This document shows positions 1-10,480 of a stretch of 64,000 nt of DNA, piece after piece. Each line of letters opens with the position of its first letter. The first letter of the stretch is position 1. Position numbers and translations under genes: made by a program. Origin of the DNA: Salticus scenicus (taxonomy: Eukaryota; Arthropoda; Arachnida; Araneae; Salticidae); the NCBI GenBank assembly GCA_963930645.1, contig OZ005654.1:41842686-41906685 (forward strand), written 5' to 3'. Under the pieces are notes generated by a model. It did not search any database. It saw nothing but the letters and a program-made list of their open reading frames with translations, and was not told where the DNA came from.

Positions 1-22
1 TCAGTTATAACATCCTCCCACC
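1..22 (-). repeat. Start of the 3' LTR and polypurine tract
   Basis: Positions 1-12 are the first 12 bases of the 3' LTR, identical to 6011-6022. Positions 13-22 read GGTGGGAGGA on the minus strand, a polypurine tract that would prime plus-strand synthesis. The LTR is cut by the window edge. Confidence 0.8.
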
Positions 23-69
23 TTTTGATTATAGGTTATAATCAAAACCAAATGTTGCAGGTGTAGTTC

Positions 70-3000
70 TCAATACATTAGTCTTTCAGGGACTTTAATT
101 CTCCTTCCCGCTTTGCTATATCTGACTGGTTCCTCTTCTGAAGTTACAACGGGTTTAATAGTTTGAGCAGAGGTTTCCTTTGAATGGTATGCTTCTTTCA
201 GTTTTGAACTATTATTTGATGATGTTACTTCTAAAGGATATAATCTTTGAATAGGTCGTAAAAGTTCATGTTGCGAAGTTTGAACCTTTACAAGTCGAAC
301 TTTCTTATCTTTGCCAGGAATAAGTTCTGTGATACGGCCTAGTGGCCAGTGGATTCGTTTCTTGTTGTCAGATCCAATTAATACAATATCTCCGACAGCG
401 ATACCCTTTTCTGGCTGTTTTCTATTTGCTCGCTGTATGAGAGCACCCAAATATTCGGATCTGAATCGATCTCTCAAAGCTCTGAGTAGGGACTGCCTGT
501 ATCTGAGCCTCTTTGATAGAGAATTTTGTTCAACTGCATCAACATCTGGAAGCTGAATTTCGTGAACATCTTGAAGAAACATAGATGGGGAGATAGGCTT
601 TACAGTCGCATCTTCAGAAAGGTATGTTAGAGGCCTTGAATTCACTACACTTTCAACATCAGCTAAAAGAGTTGTCATTTCTTCGTACGTAAGACAGGCG
701 CGTCCTAAGACTCTTTTAAGAAGATCTTTTATTACCCTAATCAGCCTCTCCCAGAAGCCACCCCACCACGCCGCCGTTGGCGGGTTAAACTTCCAGTCTA
801 TGGAGTTGACAGACCCATATTTTTGTATACATTGCCAATCTAAGCTTCTCAATAAATTAGCTGCGCCAACAAAATTTGTTCCGTTATCACAGTAGATAAC
901 AGAGCATCTTCCTCTGCGAGCCACAAATCTTCTCAAACCCATCAAAAATGCATCTGTGGAAGCAGAGGTCACTAGCTCTAGATGAACAGCTCTATATATA
1001 GCACATGTGAAAATCAAAATCCAACTCTTCTTATCGTTCTTAAGATACAAAGGACCAGCCATATCTATGCCTGTAACTTGAAATACGGCAGAATCTTTTA
1101 CTCGGTTTTCAGGTAGAGGAGCACTAGATGTCCATAAAGCCCTTGCATTAAACCTTTTACAAATCACACAGCTGGCTAACACAAGCTTTACACTCTTTCT
1201 TCCGTTGAGGATCCAATACCTTTCTCTAAGCAAATTTAAGAGGATTTGTAACCCCGCATGACAGTTCTTTACATGAATATAAAAAATAAGTCGCTTAACA
1301 ACTTCATGCCTTGAAGGGAGAATTATGGGATGGAGAAAATCTTCACTATCTTTCCTGTAAGTTATTTTAGTTTTCAAACGAATGACATCTTGCTCATCCT
1401 TACAGGTTTGTAATGTCTTCAATCTTTCATCACTTTCCGAAGAGAAAGATTCTTTTTGAACCATACGTAGAGTTTTTATCTCAGCTTCCCGAAATTCAGT
1501 AGCCGTCAATTCGCCTTTACTCTTCTTATCAGGATTTAAACAATTATGCTTAAAGCGAAGAATCCAAGCAACTAAACGTATGATTTTTTCATAACTTGAA
1601 AAGTAGCGGTAATACCAGTTATTGTTGGATGGAAATTCAGGTTTCGTCAACATACAAGTAGACTTTGACCTTTCTTTCTGAATTTCTTCTTCATTCCAAT
1701 CTTCATCGGAAGTGTTCATGTGGTTTCTAAATTCTGCTGAATCTTTCATCCAATGTGGGCCCTCCCACCATCTGATTAAAGCTAATTGCTTAGCCTTACA
1801 GCCTCTAGACGGCAAGTCTGCTGGATTCTTCTCACTTGGTATATGTTTCCATGATGAAGGACTGCTTAATTTCTGAATCTCTTGAACCCGATTTCGGACA
1901 AACACAGACCAGCTCTCATTTCTTGATATCCAAGCAAGCACTGTTGAGGAATCGCTCCAGTAATATCTCTTCATTTCCTGCCAACCCAAAGCATCCACAA
2001 CAGTTTTCGCCAAACGAGCGCCAATAGTAGCTGCTAATAGCTCCATCCTTGGTACAGTCGTAGTTTTTAAAGGCGCAACTCGGGACTTGGCAGCAAGCAG
2101 AATTATTTCCCCTTGATCTTCCTTTTCTATCCTCAAGAATACTACTGCTGCGTAAGCATCTTTACTTCCATCAACGAAAGTATGAATTGTGCATGCATGT
2201 AAGTTTTCTGGAGTGATCTGGATATATCTTGGGATCTTAACATCGTTTAAATATTTAAGTTCTTGGAACCATAATAGGAATTCTTTTTGTAATTCACCAG
2301 TTATTTCGTCATCCCAATTAATTCCTAATTTCCAAGATTTCTGTAACATCAATTTAGGATAAAGCATCACCGGAGCAGTAAAACCAAAAGGATCAAAAAT
2401 TTTATGAACTGCCGATAACATACTTCGCTTGGTAATCCTTTCTGTGTTGAAATCGTTTAGCCATTTCATGTTGACTTTTAATGTATCGGAAACCTTATCC
2501 CAAATCAGACCCAATACTTGAGTTTCCTTCTGGTTCGACGTTTCATCGTGATCACCAGTGTATTCCCACTGTCTTAAATCAAAACCACCATTTGCCATTA
2601 TTTTCTTTGAGTCCGAGATAAATCTCTTTAGATCTTCTTCACTGTGCACACTAGTGGCGACATTGTCTACATAAAAACTGTGCAAAAGCCTTTGCTTGAA
2701 ATTTTCCTCAAAACTTGTACTATTTTTGATGTGATATTCAATTACTGATGATAAAAGAAAAGGGCTACACTTTACACCGAAAACGACTCGTGCATGCCTA
2801 AATACTTTAAGTTTCTTCTCTTTTAGATCTTTCCACCATAGAAATCGTAGGAAATCTCTATCCTTTTCACAAATGCTAATTTGAAGAAACGCTTTTCTAA
2901 TATCAGCGGTTACACCAAATTTTCTTTCTCTGAAACGTAGGAGAATATCTGGAATAAGCTCAATCAAATTTGGGCCACACTGCAGACACTGATTTAAAGA

Positions 3001-5454
3001 TGGATGGTTAGCCAACTTTGCTGAAGCATCGAAAACCGGACGGATAGGTGTTGTACTACTGGTCTCTTTAATAACTGGGTGATGAGGTAAGTAATTACCA
3101 TAAGAGTTCACTTTGGTAGCAGGAACTTCTTCTATGATCCCCTCATTCAACCAGTCCATAAATATATTTTCATATTTTTCGTACATGTTCTTAGATAATA
3201 ACTTAGAAGTTGTACTTTCCAAACGTCTTACAGCCAAACTCAAGTTATCTGGTAATACAGATGTGTCGTCAGCCCAAGGAAGACAAATTTCGTAACGACC
3301 ATCCTTGTTAATTTTTACTGTCTCTAAGAAATGTTCCTTTGTTTGACGGTCAATCTCATTTTTAGATTTCTTTTCTATAGTATCTGTTATTCCGATCAAG
3401 TCCAATCTCCATAAGTTTGAGATATCAGCTTCATTTACGAACAAAGACGTCACCATCATTGCTAAATTATCTGTTGAGACCTCGGTGTGAGGCGCTTTGC
3501 CCATCAATGTCCAACCAAGGTATGTTTCTATGGCAACAAGACCAGATGTCAATACTTTTCTTTTGCCAGTTAACATCTTTCCCATAATATCAGCCCCAAT
3601 CAATATTTCGATAACTTCACGGCAATGACTTACATCAGATAATTCGATTCCATATTCTTTCAACTCTTTAATCCACGGACCATTAGTGACCGGTTGAATG
3701 TTTTCACATATAGTAATTTGATCCATCACTTCAAAATTACAGGTGAACTTCTCCTTCATATCCTTAACCTTTATTCTATAACAATTATGTTGGCATTCCT
3801 TTGTTGTAACTCCGCCAAACAATGAATGCATCATTTTTTCTTGACGAATGGGAGTATAATTCATCTCTTCTGCTATACTTTTCAAAATATAAGATTTTTG
3901 GGATGCTGAATCTAACAATAAACGAACTGTTTTTTGCTTGTTTTCGGAGATGAGTTTCACTTTTAAGGTTTGAAGGAATACTTTAGCACTTTGCTTATTA
4001 AAATTTGTCATGTTTACTTCACTACTGACTGAATTTTCTTCAACCTTTTCTTGTGCAGTTTTACCTTGAGAATCACGCAAATCGCACATCAAAGGCACAT
4101 GCTTCTTAGAACAGATAATGCATCTTAAAACTGCTCGACATTTTTTCACTGTATGATTAGGTAACAAACAAGCGAAGCAGCAATTTTTATCCTTTACAAT
4201 CTTTTGTATCTCAGTTAAACTCAATTTTCGAGCTGAAAAGCATTCAGAGCTCAAATGTTTGCCTTGGCAAAAAATGCATACCCTTTTGAAATCTAAAGCA
4301 GAAGACGTTGTCAATAAACCTGCAGCTGTCGATATCTTATTTCGCATATAGTCTGCACTTGCACTGTTTTTCATTTTAGAATATTTATTATCTTCACGCT
4401 TTGTCAAACCGAAGCCCGCTACCGCTAAAGATATTCTCTCTTCACCTTCTACTTCCGTTTTCAAAAAATGCATCAGATTATTCAACCTTCCTTTAGCATC
4501 CGTATTAGAAGAAGAGAGATTCGAGCGATTCCAGGCCTTCAAAAAGTCTGCTGGGAAACAAGACTCAACCATAGGGTATAGAATGGAGGCATATTTATCA
4601 GTGGTAACACCTAATGTTTCTAGCGCCCGTAAATATGACTCAAGCTTATCATATAATGAAGTTAATGCAAATCTACCTTTTGTTTGCACAGATATTATCA
4701 ATTTCAATAACTCTCGTACATACACTTCTACTAGAATATCTTCCCTGCCAAAACGAGCCTTTAAACTTTCCACTGCCTTTGAATAATTGGCGCCAGTTGG
4801 CGGGAAACTTTCAACAACTTCTCTTGCGCGTGAACCAGCGATTGTTGCTTGTACTAAATACTGGAACTTGTCCTCTGGGGCAATTTCATCATCTTTATCG
4901 ATTTGTTCAAATTGGCTCCAAAAAGGCAACCAATCCTTAATTTCTCCGCCAAATTTCCTGAATTCCAGCTTAGGTAAAGTAAATTTTCGTCTCATAGTAC
5001 TATTTTCATAATTACTTAAAATAGCATCAGTTTGAATTTGCCCAGATGATTGTATTCTCGCCAATTCTAAATCATGATTCAATCTTAATTTCTCTTTCTC
5101 CAGTTCTGCTTCTTTTTCCAGCTTTAATGCCTCAGCTTCTTTTTCTAGCTTTAACTTCTCAAGTTCCTTTTCTTTTTCAGCTTGCTTTTCTTCTTTCAGA
5201 GCTTGTTCTTGTTTTTCTTCTTTCAAAGCTTGTTTTTCTTCTTTCAAAGCTTGTTTTTCTTCTTTCAATTTTCTTTCCGCTATAGCATTTTCTAAGATAT
5301 CCTGAACAAATTCGGGATCCTTTTCATACTCTTTACTATTTAAAATCAGCTCCTTTAAGCTTGCTATTGTGAACGTCGAAGGCAAAGTCTCTCCAATCTC
5401 TTCGGCTACCCACTTCAAATCTTCTTTTTTAAACCCTTTAACGGTTTTAAACAT
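70..5454 (-). CDS. BEL/Pao gag-pol polyprotein (1794 aa)
   Basis: Single frame from ATG at 5454 to TGA at 70-72. Residues ~60-130 form a Lys/Glu-rich coiled coil made of repeated seven-residue units. Residues ~155-345 are the Gag region typical of BEL/Pao (DUF1759-like). Three CCHC-type knuckles follow at 393-405, 426-439 and 445-457. The retroviral-like aspartic protease has its catalytic Asp at 515 in LLLDSAS. The RT spans ~785-1000, with Asp851 in the TADIRKAF motif and the catalytic box FYVDN (927-931). RNase H has Asp1095, Glu1138 and Asp1168. The integrase HHCC finger is His1394, His1399, Cys1429 and Cys1432, and the DDE triad is Asp1464, Asp1523 and Glu1569. A DUF5641-like tail covers ~1645-1745. 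No stop or frameshift is present. YVDN in place of YVDD occurs in this clade and need not mean inactivity. I annotate only the retroelement role: cytoplasmic particle assembly, reverse transcription and integration. Confidence 0.95.
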   Translation of the reverse strand: MFKTVKGFKKEDLKWVAEEIGETLPSTFTIASLKELILNSKEYEKDPEFVQDILENAIAERKLKEEKQALKEEKQALKEEKQEQALKEEKQAEKEKELEKLKLEKEAEALKLEKEAELEKEKLRLNHDLELARIQSSGQIQTDAILSNYENSTMRRKFTLPKLEFRKFGGEIKDWLPFWSQFEQIDKDDEIAPEDKFQYLVQATIAGSRAREVVESFPPTGANYSKAVESLKARFGREDILVEVYVRELLKLIISVQTKGRFALTSLYDKLESYLRALETLGVTTDKYASILYPMVESCFPADFLKAWNRSNLSSSNTDAKGRLNNLMHFLKTEVEGEERISLAVAGFGLTKREDNKYSKMKNSASADYMRNKISTAAGLLTTSSALDFKRVCIFCQGKHLSSECFSARKLSLTEIQKIVKDKNCCFACLLPNHTVKKCRAVLRCIICSKKHVPLMCDLRDSQGKTAQEKVEENSVSSEVNMTNFNKQSAKVFLQTLKVKLISENKQKTVRLLLDSASQKSYILKSIAEEMNYTPIRQEKMMHSLFGGVTTKECQHNCYRIKVKDMKEKFTCNFEVMDQITICENIQPVTNGPWIKELKEYGIELSDVSHCREVIEILIGADIMGKMLTGKRKVLTSGLVAIETYLGWTLMGKAPHTEVSTDNLAMMVTSLFVNEADISNLWRLDLIGITDTIEKKSKNEIDRQTKEHFLETVKINKDGRYEICLPWADDTSVLPDNLSLAVRRLESTTSKLLSKNMYEKYENIFMDWLNEGIIEEVPATKVNSYGNYLPHHPVIKETSSTTPIRPVFDASAKLANHPSLNQCLQCGPNLIELIPDILLRFRERKFGVTADIRKAFLQISICEKDRDFLRFLWWKDLKEKKLKVFRHARVVFGVKCSPFLLSSVIEYHIKNSTSFEENFKQRLLHSFYVDNVATSVHSEEDLKRFISDSKKIMANGGFDLRQWEYTGDHDETSNQKETQVLGLIWDKVSDTLKVNMKWLNDFNTERITKRSMLSAVHKIFDPFGFTAPVMLYPKLMLQKSWKLGINWDDEITGELQKEFLLWFQELKYLNDVKIPRYIQITPENLHACTIHTFVDGSKDAYAAVVFLRIEKEDQGEIILLAAKSRVAPLKTTTVPRMELLAATIGARLAKTVVDALGWQEMKRYYWSDSSTVLAWISRNESWSVFVRNRVQEIQKLSSPSSWKHIPSEKNPADLPSRGCKAKQLALIRWWEGPHWMKDSAEFRNHMNTSDEDWNEEEIQKERSKSTCMLTKPEFPSNNNWYYRYFSSYEKIIRLVAWILRFKHNCLNPDKKSKGELTATEFREAEIKTLRMVQKESFSSESDERLKTLQTCKDEQDVIRLKTKITYRKDSEDFLHPIILPSRHEVVKRLIFYIHVKNCHAGLQILLNLLRERYWILNGRKSVKLVLASCVICKRFNARALWTSSAPLPENRVKDSAVFQVTGIDMAGPLYLKNDKKSWILIFTCAIYRAVHLELVTSASTDAFLMGLRRFVARRGRCSVIYCDNGTNFVGAANLLRSLDWQCIQKYGSVNSIDWKFNPPTAAWWGGFWERLIRVIKDLLKRVLGRACLTYEEMTTLLADVESVVNSRPLTYLSEDATVKPISPSMFLQDVHEIQLPDVDAVEQNSLSKRLRYRQSLLRALRDRFRSEYLGALIQRANRKQPEKGIAVGDIVLIGSDNKKRIHWPLGRITELIPGKDKKVRLVKVQTSQHELLRPIQRLYPLEVTSSNNSSKLKEAYHSKETSAQTIKPVVTSEEEPVRYSKAGRRIKVPERLMY
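5181..5265 (-). repeat. 21-bp tandem repeat in gag coding seven-residue coiled-coil units
   Basis: Repeated TTCAAAGCTTGTTTTTCTTC-type units (plus strand) encode successive KEEKQAL heptads near residues 64-92. The period is 21 bp, in frame, so copy number can vary without a frameshift. It lengthens the N-terminal Gag coiled coil. Confidence 0.8.
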
Positions 5455-5491
5455 CTTTTTAATCTTAATATAATCAAAATAATTTTACTTC

Positions 5492-5512
5492 ACTTGAACG
5501 GTCCTGTCGCTA
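5492..5512 (-). other. Putative primer-binding site and leader of the BEL/Pao element
   Basis: Directly inside the 5' LTR the minus strand reads TAGCGACAGGACCG. BEL elements usually have a PBS starting TGGCGAC here, so this may be a PBS with one changed base. I could not assign the primer tRNA. Only 58 bases separate the LTR from the gag start codon. Confidence 0.45.
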
Positions 5513-6022
5513 TGGACTCCAATATTTTTATGTAAAGCAACGGAATAAGCACCGCAAATTCCTAGCTTTTCTCTTACTAAATTAAACTGTATAAAGGCGG
5601 ACGCCAAGACTACTTATTTACACTTTAAAATTATTAAAGTAGCATCTTTTATGCTCATATAATAATTCCCTATAACATTAAACATAAGAAAATTATTCCT
5701 ACGGTAAAAAGTAGTTCACTAAAATTAAGAACTCAAACTATATAAAAAAATGCAACTAACATCGTTGCTAACTTTATTCTATTCTATTTCTTGAATTAAA
5801 AAAAAAACAAAACTGTGGATGCCACGCGCATCACATAATCTTTACATTTTAACAAATTTTGAAGATAGCACGCGCTCATATTTTACATAAAAATTAAAAG
5901 CATTAAATTCATTTAACTCTTTTTTTCTTTGACATGTTGTTCAGCACGTGAACTTACAAAAAATAGAGGATAAATAATAAACGAATTTATACACTGAAAT
6001 TGAAAATGGTTCAGTTATAACA
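5513..6022 (-). repeat. 5' LTR of the BEL/Pao element
   Basis: 510 bp bounded by TG...CA on the minus strand (TGTTATAACTGA at 6022-6011; GAGTCCA ending at 5513). The outer 12 bases are repeated at 1-12 next to the polypurine tract, which fixes the boundary. A TATAAAT sequence on the minus strand near 5984-5990 could be the core promoter. The inner boundary rests only on the CA dinucleotide and the position of the short leader. Confidence 0.8.
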
Positions 6023-6327
6023 GAAGCATTCATCAAATAATAGAAATGGAAAGAGATAAATTAACCAAAAGGATATGTTCAAAGAAAAGAGAATTCATGG
6101 AATGAAAAATAGAATTTTAAATGCTGAAAACCAGAAATGATCATTCATCAGGAAACTTGCATCTCTGTCAGCATATGCAAGATTTCGGATCGCTGTATAG
6201 CTAATTTAAACAATATACAACCCAAGTTTCTATCTTGCAACAAAACAAAGTAAAAAAGGAAATTAGATTAAACAGTAACACAGCCAGAATTGAAAAATGG
6301 AATAAGTATTTTTGATAAGTCTATAAG

Positions 6328-6420
6328 TTTTTTTTTTTTTTTTTTTTTTTTTTTGTCTGCGTCCACATCTCCTCACGGAGGGGCGTGTTCTTCGCATCAT
6401 GAGAGGTATCAATGCTTGCC
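6328..6420 (-). repeat. Poly(A)-tailed fragment, possibly a truncated retroposon
   Basis: On the minus strand a GC-richer stretch (about 6355-6420), with a small CTCC/GGAG hairpin near 6370-6384, runs straight into 27 A residues (6328-6354). This is the layout of the 3' end of a LINE or SINE copy. I recognise no coding sequence and found no target-site duplication. Confidence 0.4.
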
Positions 6421-9370
6421 GAATGCTCCAAGGAAGAAATTTCAGTTACTTAGAAATTTCTATCATTTTAATTAATGAAGTTATTAATTAAAAACGTCAG
6501 GTTAATAAAGGTATTCTATTTGCCACCTTGAAATAGTTTCTCTTAAGGCACTTGTTTTTTTGTCATGACGACATTTTCCACGGAAAAATTAAAATAGGAT
6601 CCATGGTGTAAAATAAATAAATAAATAAAATAAAATAAAATAAATTTCAATGTTGCTATTAGTAACAAAGAAATTTTTCGTCTTCAAATAAATAAAAAGT
6701 GTTATCTCGGATATTTTCAATGAAAAAATTAATTTAGGATTGTAGTTTGTTGTCTGCAAATATTTTTTCTTTTCTTTTCTTTCCCTTTTTTTTTTTTTTT
6801 TCTATTTTTAGAAAATTAACTTTTCTTATGCTGTTTATAAATTATTTTTATAATTTCTTTTTTTTTTCTTTCTTTCTCTCTTTCTTTTTTTTTTTTTTTT
6901 TTTTTTTCTGAATAATGAAACAATGTCGTGGCTGTATAGTTGAAAGCATCTCTTTTTGTCTTTAAAGTGTATTTATCTTTTTTTTATTTAAAAACATATT
7001 TTAAAATACTTCGGATATATTTTGGTACAAAAGAAATAGAGTTAAATTCAAACTCATTTACAAATGATTCATATATATAGTCATATAATGGACAATATTT
7101 CTGTGACGTCACCGTAGGTAAAATTACCGAACACGTGGCCGATATTTTGTAAACAAATTAGATTCAAGATGCCATTTTATTGTTACGCATAACATTTTCC
7201 TAAATATTTCTCCAGTGAAACTTAATAATAATGTTCAAACAAGAAAAAAAGAGAAATGTAAACAACTGGATCGAATGATAAAGTTAAGACTATTCCATAT
7301 CGTAAAATTGCAGAACATTTTATGATACACACACACATATATATAATGAATAAAAGATTAATAAGAACATTTTATACACACACACACACACACATATATA
7401 TAATGAATAAAAGATTAATAAGAACATTTTATACACACACACATATATATAGACATCAAAGCTTAAATAATTAGAATTTCAATCACTTTAATAAAGGAAT
7501 TTATTAAATGGAACATCCATTTAAATTTGTTAACATCGCCACAGTTCACATTAATATTACATATGTTGATTAATATTAAAGTATATTACTAAAACTGGAT
7601 TAAAAATAAAACAAAGGTATCACTCTATCACTCTTACTTCAATTTCATATAATCTGTAACTCTTATAAATAATATTGCAAGATAAAAATTTGCAAGCCAC
7701 AATGCTTTGTTATGGTAGAGTTGAGGATTGTTTCCCTACCCAACTGATATTCTTGTAGCCTCGAACCCAAAGCGGGAATATGGTCCATTCATTATTTAAA
7801 AAGAAAAAAAAACTCGCTTGAAGATTATCCCTAAAAATCCGTATATCAAATAAGGAGCTCATGTAGAAAGAAGTAGATTTAAAAATAGAATCTTGGAGTC
7901 TTATTTTAAATATATGGCATAGATGGATTCTGCCCAGTTCCCCATCATATATGTTTCCGTGAATTTCTAGCACAACTCACAAAAAAATGCGCCAAAAAAT
8001 GTGGCCTAAAATATTATTTTCTATGTCGCTTTATAAACAAAAAAGAAAAACAAAATCCATTTAAATTGCACAAAAGCTTGCTTCAGGTTCCCGCTGATTT
8101 TGGTAGTGTCTTGCTCATCCGCGAAATCTCGGGAGCGTCCCTATTGCCTGCGATAATGCCTTACCAGCTGGCTTCTTTTTATGCTTATCAGATGAGAGTT
8201 TCGAACCGAACAGTATCGAAAAAAATTGGGGTAGTCCTTTTATATTTAAATCCCAATTACATATGAACGACACTATACGTACTGTACAATGTACATATTT
8301 ACTTTAACATTATTTCCTATATTTATTTTAATATTGCGTCGACCATAGAATGGCAGCAATTTCATGTCAAAAATAATTTTACAATATGCTATAAGCACTA
8401 CATCTATCGTATGAGACAACTAATATTTCGTGGGTATACGTATTTCCCATTTTGAATATTTTATGGTTTGTTAATAGTGGTTGTTATATAGAAAAATAAA
8501 TAAATATGTAAACCTGATCATGGTACAGCTTTATTATAGCTCCCCTTGGTGACTTTTGAATTTTTGTTGCCATTTTGACAAGAATACATAATTTATGGGC
8601 TTATTGTTTCTGTTTCTTTCTTTTATTTTTTATTTATTTATTTATTTATTTATTTATTTTTTTTCAATATTTATAATTTATCTTTTTGATGCGCTACTCG
8701 GCTTAAAGTGGCTGTCGCGAAACTAGAGTTCTTGGCAAAAAGTGTCAGATCTACTTCAGCATCAAAATTTTAAAAATTGCCCAGTATTATCAGTAAGTAA
8801 AGCTATTTAATATAATGCTGAATTAGCTTTCATGCCAAGCGTAATATCTGTGCTAAAAATCTACTATTAAAAAAACAACAAAAGAAAAATCTTAAATTGA
8901 GGTATATTAAAAAATTTTTATGAAACAAAGTTCGGAAGAAACATGCTGAATTTTTATTATTATTATTTAATTTTAAAGTTATATTGAAGACATTTTGTCA
9001 TTTGCATAAGCAAATTAAATATTTTATAATTTATTTTTATTCACGTGAAAGTATATTTCATTTTATGCCGGGGAAAAAACTAACTCGTAAACGTTTTTGC
9101 AACAATTGAAAATTTAAATGGTTAATTTTAAAGCTATTACAAGGTTATTATTTTTAAAATTAATTCATTTAAAAAAAATTTAACCATAGATTTGAAAATA
9201 AGGCTTCGAGATGCATCAGGGGAGGTCAATACGAATCTCCATACAAATTTGTGGCTCTACGATCAGCTGTTTTCCTAAACAATACCGGATGTGCACATAT
9301 CTTATTTTATTATATTTATAGATAGATAAATAAATAAATGTTTGCACGTTCATTCAAGGTGTTAGGTCCG
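6421..9370. other. Intergenic, AT-rich, no gene seen
   Basis: Holds homopolymer T runs (6788-6800, 6884-6907), TTTA/AAAT microsatellites (6614-6643, 8627-8662) and a short tandem duplication (7313-7450). A single palindromic TGACGTCA (CRE-type) lies at 7104-7111, without other promoter evidence. A GC-richer patch at ~8085-8215 contains a B-box-like GGTTCGAAACTC on the minus strand but no clear A box. No open frame here resembles a protein. Confidence 0.6.
7313..7450. repeat. Short tandem duplication with CA/TA microsatellites
   Basis: A ~62-bp unit (CA run, TATATATA, then AATGAATAAAAGATTAATAA and AGAACATTTTATAC) is present twice in full and once in part. The copies differ mainly in the length of the CA run, as expected from replication slippage plus unequal exchange. 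Confidence 0.8.
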
Positions 9371-9379
9371 TGAAATGGT

Positions 9380-10480
9380 AATTGCCGAAACGTCAGTAGG
9401 GGGTCTCCCTGTGGGGACTGAAAAATTTTTTGGGTTCCGCCTGTGTGTCTGTCTGTTTGTTTATCTCGCGATAGCGGCCGCAAAAATCACGTTATTTACT
9501 TGCAAAATTGGTACACATGTTCACGAGCCACATATAATTTGTTTTATAGTTTTGGGTGTGTATTCCATTTGTAGTTCATGTACAGGGTCACTCCAAAGTT
9601 TTTCTTGTCATTATGGCCTATGGACAGAATTTGTATGTACCGCAATAGCGGCCGCAAATTCGCCGATTGACTTGCAAATTGGTTCACACGTTCAGACTTT
9701 GTATAGAAATAGCTGTATATTTTTTTATGTTTATATCGATTATGGTTTGCGTACAAGGGCACGCCAAAGTTTTTCTTATCATTACGGCATATGGGGTGAA
9801 TTTCGCTTAACCGCACTTTAACACCGTTATTCTGCATCCAACAAAATTAAATTAGCGTACTTTACTGAGATGCTTAAACTGATGTTTTCTGCAGAAAATA
9901 TGTGTGCTTAGGCTTCATTATTAATGTACAGGACCTTACTAAAGTGTTCCGACAATGTCATGTAACCATCCAAATTGAACAATTATTCATGAAAAACATA
10001 GATTAGGTTGAATAGTTTTTACTTGTGTATACAATGTTTATGGTTCGTTTGCAGAAACACACAAAAGAATTTCGTGACATTAGTGCCTATGGGCAATTTT
10101 TTTAAAGTGCATTTTAACGCGTTTATGCTGCATTCGAAAAAATAGAATTAACATACATCAAAAAGATGCTTAAAAGGATGTTTTCTCTAAAATAAAGGTA
10201 TGTATAGACAAATTTATTTACAGAACCACCCAAAGGAATTTTGTACCACTAAGATCTATAGATGTTATTTCTTAAAAGTGTATTTTAACATGGGTACACC
10301 CCATTAAATATAGTGAAATGTTATTAGAATGTTTAAGAGCATGTTTTTCTGTGAAAAATTGTGGCCATAGAATTGGTAATTAGTTTACAGGGTTACACAA
10401 AATAATTCCGATATGTTATGCAATCATTTTGTATGAAATTTGGTACAAGTATTTACGAGTTAGAAGGAATTAATACAAGG
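9380..10480 (-). mobile_element. Modular tandem-unit repeat, copy 1 (tail first, so minus orientation)
   Basis: A tail-like block (9380-9460, with CTGTCTGTTTG-type linker) is followed by decayed tandem units. The GCGGCCGC landmarks at 9474 and 9648 are 174 bp apart, and later GTACAGGG-like landmarks recur at roughly 170 bp with one shorter unit. The unit core CATTATGGCCTATGG near 9610 is the reverse complement of CCATAGGCCATAATG in the copies at 24 and 33 kb, so these belong to one family. No protein is encoded. The resemblance to HINE/DINE non-autonomous Helentrons is inference. Confidence 0.6.

Larger units (their letters stand above)
1..6022 (-). mobile_element. BEL/Pao LTR retrotransposon, nearly complete
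   Basis: A minus-strand LTR retrotransposon fills the left end. Its 5' LTR lies at 5513-6022 and begins TGTTATAACTGA on the minus strand. The same 12 bases occur at 1-12, directly after a purine tract (GGTGGGAGGA, 13-22 read on the minus strand), which is what the start of the 3' LTR should look like. Between them is a single uninterrupted gag-pol frame (70-5454). Domain order (Gag, protease, RT, RNase H, integrase, DUF5641-like tail) is that of BEL/Pao. The rest of the 3' LTR and its target-site duplication lie outside the window. The intact frame suggests a recent insertion. It is transcribed away from the sif gene. Confidence 0.9.

Noticed and set aside
7104..7111. CRE site TGACGTCA as a promoter
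   Set aside because: It is a single site in AT-rich repeats without GC rise, initiator or downstream exon.
8085..8215. B-box-like GGTTCGAAACTC on the minus strand, possible SINE
   Set aside because: No convincing A box, no tail and no target duplication.
9375..9837. Overlapping frames of 148 and 97 codons on opposite strands
   Set aside because: They are read-throughs of the 174-bp tandem units; similar peptides on both strands follow from the repeat.
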